Of a stretch of DNA of 64,000 nucleotides, positions 27,874 through 40,782 are shown one piece after another. Source of the DNA: Alnus glutinosa (lineage: Eukaryota > Streptophyta > Magnoliopsida > Fagales > Betulaceae); assembly GCF_958979055.1 (NCBI RefSeq), contig NC_084894.1:26793616-26857615 (forward strand), written 5' to 3'. The translations under genes were made by a program, and so were the position numbers. Position 1 is the first letter of the stretch; each line of letters begins with the position of its first letter. Under the pieces are notes generated by a model that was given only the letters and a program-made list of their open reading frames with translations, was not told where the DNA came from and ran no database searches.

Positions 27874-28828
27874 TGGAGGGCGCTTAAGCTTTTGGCTGCC
27901 AATATATCTTTTTCTGCCAGACCTAATTGGGAATGTGGACAGGAAGGCTTGGTGAACTCTGTAAGGTGAAAGGCTCACAAGGCTCTTATATTTTACAGCA
28001 AGCTATCGAGGGATTGACGCACACGTGAGAGTAGAAACACACAACACAAGAATCTGTCTCTGGATGCGCCCTACTTGCCGTGTTACACAACAGAAACGGT
28101 TACACATATGTATGACTTTTTTGTTACTTGTACATGGTCCTGGGGCTGGCAGAATCACAGAATATGTCGACTTTTTTAAGGAGTGGCTTCCAATGTTCCA
28201 GGCCTTGCGGTGCGGTCGGTCCCCTGCATACGCCTCATATAGATTTCAAACGGAGGGTGTCTAAAAATTTATATATATAGAAGGTTAAGATTTTACAATT
28301 CAAATGGGTTGTAGCTTTATAACCTCTACACGGCCCGATGGTAAATCAAGCTTATTGGTTGCTCTTTTATGATTCGACCACAAAGCCGTAACTCATTCGA
28401 TTCTTAGTTGTTTTACGACGCTGTAGATTTAAAGCAACATGCTTTGCTATATATCTTAGAGCTATATGCTCTAGATTTTTCCAATTAACGAAAGAAAGTT
28501 GAAGTTATTATTAAAATATATATATATATGATACTCATACATCTCTTTATTTTAACTATTTACTTTAATTATTATTATTATTATTTTTTATTTTTCAAAA
28601 TATCTACACTCATATCAGAAGTCAAAAAAACTGGTAAAGTTTGGTGACCCACGTGCCCTTGAACATTTAAAATTCCTAGTTTTCTGTTTTGCCAATCGCA
28701 TACGATTTTATGTGAGTGGTCCATAACGTTTGACAATCGCATACGATTATATGAGACTGGTGTACAATGAAATTATGAATTCATTAGGATACGTGGGCAT
28801 GGTCTAAAACTTAAGTCTAATGAATCAA

Positions 28829-28971
28829 GAGAATTGATAGAGAGGGAACGGTTGATAGGGATGTTCAACCGGGCCCTCTCCACCTTTTGATTCTTTTTTT
28901 GATTAAATTTGATTTTTTTAATATTGAAAGGTGGAGTAGGACGGTTGAACGTCCATTCTCTATCAATTCTC
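28829..28971. mobile_element. MITE, 143 bp
   Basis: Starts GAGAATTGATAGAG and ends CTATCAATTCTC. Inverted similarity continues inward through GTTCAACCG and CTCCACCTTT. Directly repeated ATGAATCA flanks it at 28820-28827 and 28972-28979; including the next base gives a 9-bp duplication with one mismatch, so Mutator or hAT origin is likely. Confidence 0.75.
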
Positions 28972-29165
28972 ATGAATCAGACAATCAATATAATTTAAAG
29001 GTTGTGCGTAATTTCATTAAAAAATTTATTGTCAACAACTCTAGATTTGTATTGTACAATACTTTCTTTTTTGTTGCAGTCGCCAAGTCATGATCGACTC
29101 ATTGGTTAGGCTAATTAGGTGGCCGTTAAGGCTTTCAAGAATAAGGCCCCAGCAAATTAAGTTCA

Positions 29166-29346
29166 TCTCAAATTATTTGTTTGAATTTAAAAGAATTTGA
29201 ACGATGATAGATCACTTATGTGATCCACCAGACCGGATAAATGGTTAGACAACTTCATTTTTATTTGGTCAGGTAGATCCCATAAATGGTCTCTCACAAT
29301 CACCTACCCAAATTTTCTCAAATTTGAGCAAATAATAATTTGAGAG
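29166..29346. mobile_element. Possible MITE
   Basis: Left TCTCAAATTATTTGTTTGAA and the reverse complement of the right end (CTCTCAAATTATTATTTGCT) are similar. An inner pair around ATCACTTATGTGATC and CCATTTATGGGATC continues the symmetry. Target duplication is unclear. Confidence 0.45.
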
Positions 29347-30071
29347 AATCATAATCCATTAACTATAGTATAATTATGTTTTGTTTAATAAAAATTCTTT
29401 TAAGACCCCAATTAAAATGGTCGGTTAATGCCCTTTAATTAAGGCTCAATTCTAGTTTAAAAAAAAAAAAAATTGAATTCCAAGTTATTGAGACTTTAGA
29501 GAGAAAGAAAGAGAAAAATAAAAAATTACATTGATGTGGTACCCTAAAGCAATATATAATTTTACCATAAGAAATTATACGTAATTCAACACAAAATATA
29601 GTATTGGTTAAACTAAATGTATAGAAAATGTCGCACTTAAATTTATCACCTTAATTCCTCAAAATCTATCGAGCTGACACCCGACACCCGTCCCAAGTCC
29701 CCTTGTTGCCATTGTATAAGACTATAAGTCCTTCTTGGCTTTCAATCTAATAAAACGTTGGACCGAATCATTTTATGGCGTATTTCTAGTTATTTGTTTT
29801 TACTTTTTTTCTCAACCGTTGCATTTTTTGTTCGAGGCTTTGTTGTTAGGGCTATCCTCTCTTGTACTTGTTTACTGTTTTTTTTAATGGAGTTTTTAAT
29901 CCTGCCTAAAAAAGGGAAAACATCTTTCCTTTTTTCTGTAGAGTAAAAAAGCATGTAAAAAAGGAAAAAAAACAGCTTTCCTTAGTAACAGTAATTTTTT
30001 TTCGCATGCTATTCTGGCAAGTGCATTCGCTTTTGGTGCTTTCGGGATCGCATTCACTTTTTTGGATGTTC

Positions 30072-30102
<31 letters not shown>

Positions 30103-32842
30103 ATTAATTTTTTTTAATTACTTTTTGGACGTCCTTTTGAGAGCGAATCGACAAGAAAGTGCAACTTCAATAAAAAAAATTAAAGAATAATATTATTCGA
30201 ATATCTTTTCGATCCGTCGTTACTAATTAATTTTAATATGAGTAATGACTTTTTCAAAAAAATTACATAATTCTTGCACAATTTTATTATTATTTTTTTA
30301 TGATTAACTATTGGATTTATTTTCCTATATGTAAACCCTAAATATTCAATGATTGATCTTAAAAAAAAAGTTGTTAGAGTTATGTAAGAGTTGTGTAAGA
30401 AACATTATTCTTTTAATATTGTATAGAACAATTAAGCATATACATAAAAAGAAATCTCACTAATATAAATAAATAATATTTTTCAAAATGAAAATGATAA
30501 GCCGTTAAAGTTTAATATTATGCTCTACGATCTGCATTGCCATTATTTTCTATACGATTTATTTTATGATCAAAATTTAAAATTAGTGCATTTAAGGGTG
30601 CATGTATATAAAGTTGATGTTGACATGTTTTTAAAAAAATTTAAATAATGTGGAATCATGCACACCGTTAGATGCACAAACTTTAAATTCTGATAATAAA
30701 ATGGAGAGGATCCTTATCAAAAAAATTACATTTAAAATTCTAAATCGGTTCAAAGTTTGCGTGAAGAACAAAACCTATGAAATGGGGATGATCCATTTTC
30801 ATATTAGATTTAATGGTGTGTGTGTTGTTATATAGTAAATATGTTTTCATATTATTTAAAATTTTTAAATGGCATAATACCATGTACACCATTAAATGCA
30901 ACAAAACAAAATCTAAACCACAAAATCGAAGCTGTTTCATATGATTTGTATTTTTCAAGAGCGCGTTTCAATAGTCTTATTTATAACATTACTCTTGGGT
31001 AAATAGCCAATACATAGTCCAACATAAACGAGAAGAAAATGTACGATTCAATTGGTTTGCAGCATATTGGTCTAACAATTGCAATTAAAACGTATGATTT
31101 TAAAGGTAAAATCGCGATTTGATTTGAATACTTATCTGTATTTTTTTAAAAAAAAAATTATTGAAAAAAAAATTGGGTTTTTAATTCCGAGTGTGCACTC
31201 GAAATATTCGAATCCTACTAATTATGTAATCATGTTCTGTGCATCTGAATGGGCAATTTAAAGGAGATAAATAATGATGCACGGGTGTCATTTAATACAT
31301 TATATTTTTCTCAATATTCAAAAAGATCGAAGGGCTCTTAAAAAGAGAGGCGCCCCTTTCCTTTTCAGGCATGCCGCGTGCCCTTTCACGTAGAAGGAAG
31401 TTAAGGAACAATAATATTATAAGCTTAGGAAACCCGTTACAACTTACAACATGCAAAGACCTAAAAAAAAAAAGGGTCAATTTGCATGAATATATTTAAT
31501 ATAATTTTTTAAATAATTAATCCTAATTGTTCATTGTTTTAGTTGTTTAAAGAATAGAATGTATATATATATATATATATAGACAAAGGAAAATTTGAAA
31601 CAATTTTTTTTTTAAAAAAGACTAAAGATTGGAAGACATATCGAACGGAGGATTTAAAAAATGTAGTTCTCAAAGAAATCGGGGTCTAATTAATGAACAG
31701 TGATGAAACCATGATAGTATTTTACTCCTTTTTTTTTTTTTTTTTTTTATTGGAAGGAATAAAGAATGAGAAAAAAAAAAGTAGAAAATAGTAAAGGAAT
31801 ACTAGAATTCCTTCTATTTTACGTAGATGTAATTTATTTTTATTTTATATTTATGTTATTTCAGATGGACAAAAAAAAAAAAAAAAAAAACTAGAAGGAA
31901 CTGTAGCATTTCTCAAAACAATATAAAAAAAATGAAGAATTGTATATTTTGAATAATAAGGTTAATTTATTGCTAGAATAACTTTTCATTATCATCGTGA
32001 GATCGATCCATTAATATTTCACGTAGGTTTGTTATTAGTTGTGAATATTTTAAGTGCAAATTAAGTATGGATTTATTAGTTATAAATTTTGAAACCCACA
32101 GCATGGATTTAATGCAGCCTCTTGATGCACCAACAGGCAAGGCAACAGTACTTCGAGATCTTGTGATCACTAATCTTACTTAACAATAATAATAATAATA
32201 ATAATTCAGAACATAATAAAGGGGTTTTTCAAGGTTTCCAAATGAATTAAGCTGTATATATTTTCCTACCTTTTAGTCATTTTTAATGCACAAAACGGAA
32301 GTAAATTTTTATAAAATCAACTCAATTAAAAAGAAAGCAGCCCTCTTTTTAAAAACGTACGTAATTAAGTTCATATTATAAAGGCCGGCCATTAAACCTG
32401 GCAGCACATTAATGGTTAACCGTATAACACGATAGTACAATACCTAGTTGGTGTGTTCAACACCCTAAAGTCCGGACAAGTAAATTCCGTAACCCTCTCT
32501 TAAGTTACCCTAATTTCTATGGAGTTTTCTAGGTAATCCTCGACCTTATAGGTATGGGCATCTCTACAAGAGTTAAATTCATCCACAATGGTGGCGTTCA
32601 TTGTCACACGTCCGTATATACTTTTTTCTATTCAGATTCTAGTGTTTTGAAGGCTAGGGTTGGTGAGGGTCCGTTTGGATTTATGATTTCAAAATGTGTA
32701 ATTATTAAAAACGCACGCTTTTTCTTACATTTTGAAAACTCTAATCTTCTTAACGTTTTCAAATCACAATTTTTAGAAAAATTATGTCCAAATTGATACG
32801 ATAATCTCACAACTCGGGTAGGAACGCATCACGTAAAAATAA

Positions 32843-33728
32843 GGGAAAAATTCAATTTAGCCCTTCGAATTATCACCATTTTTTCGGATGGCCCCCCAAA
32901 CTACCAAGACTTGCACTCTAGCCCCTCAAACTACCAAAACCTATGAAAAATACCACTTTTGATGAAATATCCCCATAATACCCTTGCCACATGTCATTTT
33001 TCAATTAAAAAAATTAATTAATTATTTTTTTTAAAAAAACTAAAATTTTATTTTTTATTTTTAAAAAAATATTGCAAACGACGAGCAAGTTTATAATCGT
33101 TGTGGAAGACTTCAATCGATTTCTGACGGAGAAATCAACGGCCGTGAGCATGTTCTTTGATGTTCATATCCATTTTCCTCTTTGTGATTTTTTGGCGTTC
33201 AAAACGTTGGCCAATAGCTACTTAGGGTTCAAGAATCACAAGCTTTTTTGTCTGGTAGATGATATTTTCTAGAGCGGGGCGAGCTTGAGCTCGGCCAAGA
33301 TCAGTGAGCTGATGATTGCGAATCGGAACTCGTCGAGCCGGGTTATAAAATCGGCTATCACGGCGTTGCAAACAGACGGTGACCGGATGGGTGTCGGGAA
33401 GATCGAGTCGCGGTTAGGAAATAACGCCACCCCAAACACCCATCTTTTTTTTAAAAAAATAAAAATAAAAATAAGAAATAAAATTTTAGTTTATTTATTT
33501 TTCTGTTTTTTTTTTTTTAAAAAAAAATTCTATTTTTTTTTTTAATTTTTTGATTTTTTAATTGAAAAATGACACGTGGTAGGGGTATTATGGAGATATT
33601 TCGGTAAAAATTGTCTTTTTTAAAGGTTTTGGTAATTTAGGGAGCTAGAGTGCAAATCTTAGTAGTTTCGGGAGCCATCAGAAGAAAATATGATAGTTTG
33701 AGTGGCTAAATTGTATTTTTTTTTTCCC
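32843..33728. mobile_element. Pack-MULE carrying an AAA-ATPase gene fragment
   Basis: About 190-bp terminal inverted repeats: the left end GGGAAAAATTCAATTTAGCC and the reverse complement of the right end stay alignable through CTTGCACTCTAGC / TTTGCACTCTAGC, CCATAATACCC and TGTCATTTTTCAATT. The 9-bp flanks are TAAAAATAA (32834-32842) and TAAAAATGA (33729-33737), one mismatch, which is the Mutator hallmark. No transposase is present. The GC-richer interior at 33070-33430 derives from a host gene (separate entry). Confidence 0.9.
33081..33430 (+). pseudogene. Captured fragment of a plant AAA-ATPase (AATP/BCS1-like)
   Basis: The reading frame contains VEDFNRFLTEKSTAVS, DVHIHFPLCDF, FKTLANSYLG and SELMIANRNSSSR, which match the second half of the AAA domain and the C-terminal helix of plant AATP1/BCS1-type ATPases. 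About 45 residues expected between TEKSTAVS and DVHIHF are absent. A single in-frame TAG at 33270-33272 stands where a Gln codon (CAG) would be expected before SGASLS. The frame otherwise continues, so capture may be fairly recent. Protein function is not expected. Confidence 0.82.
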
Positions 33729-33832
33729 TAAAAATGAACTAGAAATTAGGGGAGAGTTCAAAAAGGTGCACAACGTACACGAAGCCGCGTTCTCGGAAGC
33801 ATAATCATTATGGTAATTCACTAATTCATAGG

Positions 33833-34280
33833 TGTTGGAGAGTGAGGACAGAGGGACAACGCTGGATTGTGGTTGGAAAAATGTGATTATGCTTTAACTA
33901 CGACAAGGAAACAGCAATGCTATCTTTTTATTGCACTTTATTAAGCAAAGAACGACACTAATGCAACCCTTTTCTTTGGATTGCCGCCCACTTGTATGAC
34001 TCCACAAAGTTAATACAATGAACCCAAATTGTCAATATGTTTGCCAAGTGTTTGTATTCAGAGAACATATGAGAAAATTAAGGAGGACAGGCATTGGACA
34101 AGATGATTAGATTCCAAGAGTACTGAATCGTGAATCTTACAGTAAAACAGTGACTCTATTTATAAATGATCAAACACCGTAAAAAACTCGCATGAAGACC
34201 ACCGACCAGCCACTATTATCAATTTGACAGCATTACCGACCAATTATACATGCATGGATAGGGAATTACACCATGCAACA
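33833..34280 (-). repeat. LTR-like unit, copy A
   Basis: On the minus strand it starts TGTTGCATGG and ends CTCTCCAACA, the usual TG...CA with short inverted ends. Inside, on that strand, are TTTATAAATAGAG (TATA-like) and AATAAAG (poly-A signal-like). No primer site was recognised next to it. Confidence 0.65.
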
Positions 34281-35727
34281 TGAAGTATGAAATACGTACA
34301 TTGATACTCAATCGATCTCAAATTGATGAAAACGTTATGTTTGTTAATGTGTTTGTAAAGATATTTTTATTTTTGATTTGACAAAGCATTTTGTGTTTTG
34401 AGTTATTTAATTTGGTAATATCTTTAACATAAGATCAGAAAACAAAAACATAAAAAAAGAGAGAAAGAAGTTAACAATCATGGCCGAGTCCTTAAACCAT
34501 TGATCAGATCACAATGTCAGTGTTTGTTTTAGCTAGTAGGCTACTTTTTGGTAGATTTACGAGGACACTTTCCCTTTCAAGATTTCGCTTAGGTTTGGTG
34601 TAAAAATTAAAGTATAAGTGTTAGTAATTTTTTTAGTGGGTAAGATCTAATTATTATTATTATTATTTTATAAAATACTTAAAATTAGATATTAACTATT
34701 GAATAAACTACAGCACCTACGGTATAGGTTTTTTTTTTTTTTTTTAGCACCTAAACCTAATTCGTTTTAGAATGGTTAAAATTGTTATATATGCCAAAAT
34801 TTGAACATTTCATACTTAATTTGGTACATATACATTGAGGAGCTATGCAAAAATGTCACTAACAATGATTAATAAAAAGTAGGTTGAAAAGGAACCAAAA
34901 TTTAATGTATGAAATAGTTTTACAGTAACTAAATATGTGACAAGTAGCATTTTGTGACTTTTTTGCTGTTTAATCTTGGTTTAATTTAATCCACCCAGCT
35001 GTCACCATAGGGCATAAATCGACAGTTTGAATTTAATGAATTCCTTCTCTATAACCTTATTTACTTTTTTCTTTTTAATTATTTATATTTTTTTTCAATT
35101 TTTTTAAGATGTATTCACCAAAAAATAATAATAAATAAATTATAATGAAAAACCCGCGCTATACTTTGAATAAAACTAGATTTTTAAGAATGATTGAAAA
35201 TAGAAACGTGCATAACAAATGACTAAGGCTAAGAATAATCAAGATAATTTTCTCGCTTAGGAATGGCACAAATTCAATTGGCCGGGAGACTCCCAAAATT
35301 ATGCAAAATTGCACTTAAAAAAAAAATAATGCAAAATTGCTTATGGTAATTAGGATCTTTACCATAAGTTGATGAGACGAATATGATAAATGTTTTATTG
35401 TATTTTCTTATCATCCAATTTTGAAAGTCAATAATTTTGTTAAGATCGAGTCCTACATTGTTAAGGTATGCCTGGGTTGTGGGCTTTATAAGTTTTGAGC
35501 AAACATCTTCCCTTAAGGTACATTTTATGGAAGAGTAAGGTTCAATGGACTTTATCATGGTATTAAACTTCAGGGCCTTGAACAATAGTGCCACACATGA
35601 TGTGACGTGTTAAAAGTCTCACATTGTTAAGGTATACTTAGGTTATGTGCTTTATAAGCCTTGAGCAAACATCTTTCCTTAATGTATCTTTTGTGAAAGG
35701 GTAAGGCTCAATGAATTTTATCATAAA

Positions 35728-36177
35728 TGTTGGAGAGTGAAGAGAGAGGGACAACGTTGGATTGTGGTTGGAAAAATGCGCTTATGCGCGCTTTAACTAA
35801 GACAAGAAAACAGCAATGCTTTCTTTTTATTGCACTTTATTAAGCAAAGAACGACATTAATGCAACCCTTTTCTTTGGATTGCCCACTTGTATGACTCCA
35901 CAAAGTAAATACAATGAATTAAACCCAAATGGTCAAATATGTTTGCCGAGTGTTTGGATTCAGAGAACATATGAGAAAAAGAGGATAGACGTTGGAAAAG
36001 ATGATTGGATTCCAAGAGTAGTGAATCGTGAATCTTACAGTAAAACAATGAGTACTCGATCTATTTATAAATGAACACCGTAAAAACCTTGCATGAAGAC
36101 AGCACCGACCAGCCACTATTATCAATTTGACAACATTACCAACCAGTTATACATGCATGGAATTATTCTATGCAACA
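35728..36177 (-). repeat. LTR-like unit, copy B
   Basis: 450 bp, same ends and internal signals as copy A (starts TGTTGCATAG, ends CTCTCCAACA on the minus strand), with scattered differences. Confidence 0.65.
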
Positions 36178-37752
36178 TGAAGTATGAAATACATTGATAC
36201 TCAATCTCAAATTGATGAAAACGTTATATATGTTTGTTAATGTGTCTGTAAAGAAATTTTTTATTTTTTTATTTGACAAAGTATTTTGTATTTCGAGTTA
36301 TTTGGTAATATTTTTAACATGAGATCAGAAAACAAAAACATAAACAAAAGAGAGAAAGAAGTTAACAATCATGGCCGAGTCCTTAAACCATTGATCAGAT
36401 CACAATGTCAGAAACAGAAATTTGAAGGGGCATAGACCGATCATATTGCTTGGAGACCTCATAGTTAGGGACAATTCCTTTTTGGTATGCACATATTTTT
36501 TCTTGGTTTTCTTTTGTTGTTTGTCTTTTGGATAAATGATGTTTTAATGGGAAGAAAAAGAAAGAAAAAAGGCTTTGGCTTTACGTGATAAAACAATATT
36601 CCAGATTTCGATCAGAAAGCTATCGTCCCATTTGTCATGTTGCATGCATGTTTGTTTCAGTAGGCTACTTTTTGGTAGTTGCGATTTACGAGGACACTTT
36701 CCCTTTCAAGATTTCGCTTAGATCCGCTGCAAAAACTAAAGTACAGGTGCTGTAATTTTTGGAAATGGCTAAGATCTTTTTTTTTTTTTTTTTTAATAAA
36801 ATACTTAAAATTATATATTGACTATTGAAAATAATGCAACACTTACCGAATATGTTTTATTTATTTATTTATTTATTTTACGGCACATAAGCCTAATTCG
36901 TTTTAGAGTGGTTAAAATTGTTAAATATGCCAAATTTTTTGAATGGTTTTATACTTAATTTGGTACATATACGTTGAGGAGCTATGCAAAAATGTCACTA
37001 ACAATGATTAATAAAAAGTAGGTTGAAAAAGAACCAAAATTTAATTTATGAAATAATTTTACGGTAACTAAATATATAAGTGACAAGTAGCATTTTGTGA
37101 CTTTTTTGCTGTTTAATTTTGGTTTAATTTAATCCAACCAGTCGTCACCGTAGGGCATAAATCAACCGTTTGAATTTGAATTCCTTCTCTATAACCTTAT
37201 TATCTTTTTTCTTTTTAATTATTTATATTTTTCTTTCAATTTTTTTAAGACGTTTTCACCAAAAAATAATAATAAATAAATTATAATGAAAAACCCGCGC
37301 TATACTTTGAATAAAACTAGAGTTTCAAGAATAATTGAAAATAAAAACGTGCATAACAAATGACTAAGGTTAAGAATAATCAAATTAATTTTCTCGCTTA
37401 CGAATAGCATGCACGTACAAATTCAATTGGGACACTCCCAAAATTATGCAAAATTGCACTTAAAAAAAAAAAAAAATTATGCAAAATTGCTTATGGGGTT
37501 AGGATCTTTACCATAAGTTGATGAGATGAATATGAAAAATGTTTTATTGTATTCTCTTATCCTTCAATTTTGAAAATTAATTATTAAATTTGTAGGATCT
37601 ATAGGTGGGTCTTGTGTGACTCATGTGTGAGTCCTATAGATTCAATGATTGATTTTCAAAATGAGATGATGAGAGAAAGACTCAAGTGTACTAAATAGCA
37701 TGTATCGACCAACATTAGTCTATGGTCTTTGTCGTTCTAATTAGTGTTAAAT

Positions 37753-37756
<4 letters not shown>

Positions 37757-37791
<35 letters not shown>
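37757..37791. repeat. (GA)n microsatellite
   Basis: About 17 perfect GA units. Confidence 0.95.
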
Positions 37792-37793
<2 letters not shown>

Positions 37794-37850
37794 ATAAGAA
37801 CTTCACACCGAATGCAATTGAGCAGTTTTCACTAATAACAAAATGTGTTA

Positions 37851-38258
37851 AAGTATCTTCAATGGACTCTTTAAAATTTTACTAAATTTTAGTGAATGAA
37901 TCCATTTTTTTTTTTTGTGTTTAACTATCACTTTTAAAAAGTTTCATACATCAAACTCTCTAAACATTTCTCTATTTTAACTAAATATTATTTTTTATTA
38001 GTTTTGGAGCAACTACTTTAACTATTTAAACATAAAAAATTGAAGGGGATCGATTCCCCTTCCAAGGATTTGGGGGGAAACTGAAAGAACATAATTAAAA
38101 AATGAATAGAGAAATGATTTGGAGGGTTAAATGTAAAGAGGGGTTTTGCCATTCACCATTTTAGAGAAATTTTAAAGAGTTTGATGCATGGGGTGTTTTG
38201 ACAACTTTCACTAAAATTCGATGAAATTTTTGAAGTAGAGAGCCCATTGAGGATGCTC
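37851..38258. mobile_element. Harbinger/Tourist-type MITE, 408 bp
   Basis: The left end AAGTATCTTCAATGGACTCT and the inverted right end GAGCATCCTCAATGGGCTCT match, as do longer internal arms with CATCAAACTCTNTAAA. A TTA trinucleotide sits on both sides (37848-37850 and 38259-38261), the PIF/Harbinger target duplication. No transposase. Confidence 0.8.
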
Positions 38259-40782
38259 TTATGAAGCAAACATGTAGTAAATCCTAACGGTATGAGTCCA
38301 TCTCATCCCAGGTCATTATATCCAAATCTCAGATTATTAAGAATTCCCAAAAGAGAGGGGAACGGGTTTAACCTATAACAATTTGGCTGATACCTTAAAC
38401 ATCATACAATAATTCCTCACAAACAATGAATGCCTCTTTGTGTTGGCATTCCCATGTTTCAAGGCTTCCAAACCAAAGCCTGGTTGAGCCCCAGCTGCTG
38501 ATTATGGTTTTCCACTCTTAATATCCTCTCTATCATCCAAATTGTTTTCTCTTGAAGCTCTTCAGGTCGAACTTCCGTGAAAAGAGTGATCAGGGCATCA
38601 ACTGCACCCTGCTACATGATGCCCTTCCAATGGCATCAGCTACATTTTTTTTTCTTTCTCAGTTTTATTTCCTATAAACAAGTGAAAGCAGAGAAAGATT
38701 TGTACCTATACATGAACACATGTTATGGTGACTGGAATATAATCACTTTAAACACAAATTTTTTCCTGTAAGGAATTACCTGATGCCTGGGGAGACGATG
38801 CAATTCCATATAGGATACCATAATAGACACTTGACATTGAAGGGATGCAATGATTCTGACTGCATTAAATGTCCTTTCTTGTCAACAGATGCCAACTCCC
38901 AGTGCCCTGGATTTGAAACAATGTTGGAAACAGAATATCTGTAAGAGCTGGAAACACTACAGAGTCAACAAGGATAGTAGCATTGTTATCAAACCCTGAC
39001 AAGTTACACAATGCTTGCAAACTTAATTGGTGCCCTTTCGTCTGGCTTAGATAGCAATTCAACAATTTCAACTAGTGTTTGAGCACTTTGCCTTGCAATT
39101 TGTTCTCTACTACCATTTGTCGAGGTCCTCCTTCCCACATTAATAGATGCCATATCTATTTTAACATCATCAAAACCTCTTCCATTAATAAAATCCCCAT
39201 ATTCCAATGTAAATATATGATTGTAAAAATCTGTTATAGACTAAATGTGCAACTGATACAAAGTAACACAAATATCTCAAGAGACTCCTCTTTCCTGCTT
39301 ACTATTATATGGCTCTATGTAGAAATGAATGGTAGTAACAACATAATTTTGTACTCTCTTAACATATATGACATCACGTATAACTATTTATTGACCATGG
39401 AAACAGAAACTACATAAAGACATACCTTCACAAAGCCTATTAAGAAAGGGTTCAAATCTCCCAGCTACTGCTAAAGGCTGAATATTATCCTCCACCCTCT
39501 CCATCTACTGCAAGCTAGGCCTCCTCGGCTAGATATTGGATAAAGCAGGATGCCCTGGATTTCCTACCATGCTTGAGAGAAGAACTAAGGCACCTTTTTC
39601 TGATGCAATTTTTATGCAACAAGCTTCGTCCCTAGAGAATTCAAGTAATAACTTTACAGCATACTCTCTCTCTTTCTATGAGCTCCCAATAAGACTATGT
39701 ATATATGGCCAATCTAGTGATACCATCTTCAAGCATTATTTTCTACAGAGGTGTTACATATATCATCAGAAACTACAACAATAGCATCAGCGACAATAAG
39801 GTCCTAAGAAAGAAAAATATTTACATAAAGAAAATATAAATTCTTACTTCCTCAAAGATACATATCCAGTATTTATGCATTGCATTACAAAAGTAATTTT
39901 CAAAATTGTGTTCAATGAAAGAAATGCGAAAAGAATCACTTCAACATGAAAACTAAAACTTCAAGGAAAGAACCGCATCCCCATTAAAAAATTAACAAAT
40001 AAGGATTGTACCCTCTGTTGGTATATGCATTACAACTTGCATGCAAACTATATATACTTAAATATGTTCTCGATCCATAATTGACCCAAGATGTTGTTAA
40101 TCAATTAACAACAGTTAAATACGTTTCTTATTTCTCATGGTTGGAACTTGCACACTATTCACTGGAGGTGACATTAAGATGTTAGATCTGACATAGTTTA
40201 AAATGTATGGCATTGAATTTTTCTAGCAGATTACACAGTAAAAAGGCTGTCCATCTTCAACTTCAAACTAGTTCTTAGCAATCAAACCTATGTTTTACTC
40301 TTATAAATGCAAGCAATTTACAAAATGCGCTATAAGAATATGCAAGTTAGAATAATAGTCAAGTGATTAAATTCATAATCAATTTACGTTTTCAAGACAA
40401 GTGATAATTTACCGGTGAACAAGAACTATTTGATTTCAATCACCTAAATCTCTAGATTAACAAAAATGCTACACAATCCATATGCAAAAATCCCAAACCA
40501 AGACCCACATAAACTCTCACCTTGATTTCTTCATCCTTGGCCATGCTAAGCAAAATCATAAGTGTCTTGCTCCTCAAATGCGTTCCAATACTCTTGGAAC
40601 TATTCCTAAGCAACTCAATAACAAGCTCAACAATCCCACCATTCCTCACTTTGTACCTACTACTGGAGTACTCCTCTTAAATCTTGTACACACTATCCAG
40701 CACCTTCTCAAGGCCGTGATTATCCATTGAAATTGGCTCCTCTTCAAACCGTTGCGCTGCGGAGTTAACTTGTTGTAACGAG

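Larger units (their letters stand above)
27874..32842. other. Intergenic DNA upstream of FAD3
   Basis: The first 250 bp should hold the FAD3 5' leader and promoter, but no clear element was recognised. The rest is AT-rich, with poly-T near 30071-30095 and 31730-31749, a TA run near 31563 and two small inverted-repeat elements listed separately. Related degenerate segments around 30640-30920 and 22140-22260 share ACACCRTTARATGCA-like text, perhaps the same old MITE family. No gene seen. Confidence 0.4.
33833..37583 (-). repeat. Tandem duplication of an LTR plus about 1.2-1.4 kb of flank
   Basis: Copy A (33833-about 35440) and copy B (35728-about 37583) match from exactly TGTTGGAGAGTGA, through GCACTTTATTAAGC, GGTACATATAC and AAAAACCCGCGCTATAC, to ACCATAAGTTGATGAGA. 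Copy B has an extra block of about 240 bp (about 36412-36660) not in copy A. The 290-bp spacer holds two shorter direct repeats (35448-35561 and 35613-35725). Both copies start with an LTR-like unit (separate entries), which suggests an LTR-LTR rearrangement. Confidence 0.85.

Noticed and set aside
27849-27978. Longer N terminus of the desaturase as a plastid transit peptide (FAD7/FAD8)
   Set aside because: The frame above 27873 has no ATG before a stop, and the C terminus and total length fit FAD3.
33833-36177. A single LTR retrotransposon with LTRs at 33833-34280 and 35728-36177
   Set aside because: The supposed interior is repeated again after the second LTR and no primer site follows the LTR end, so tandem rearrangement fits better.
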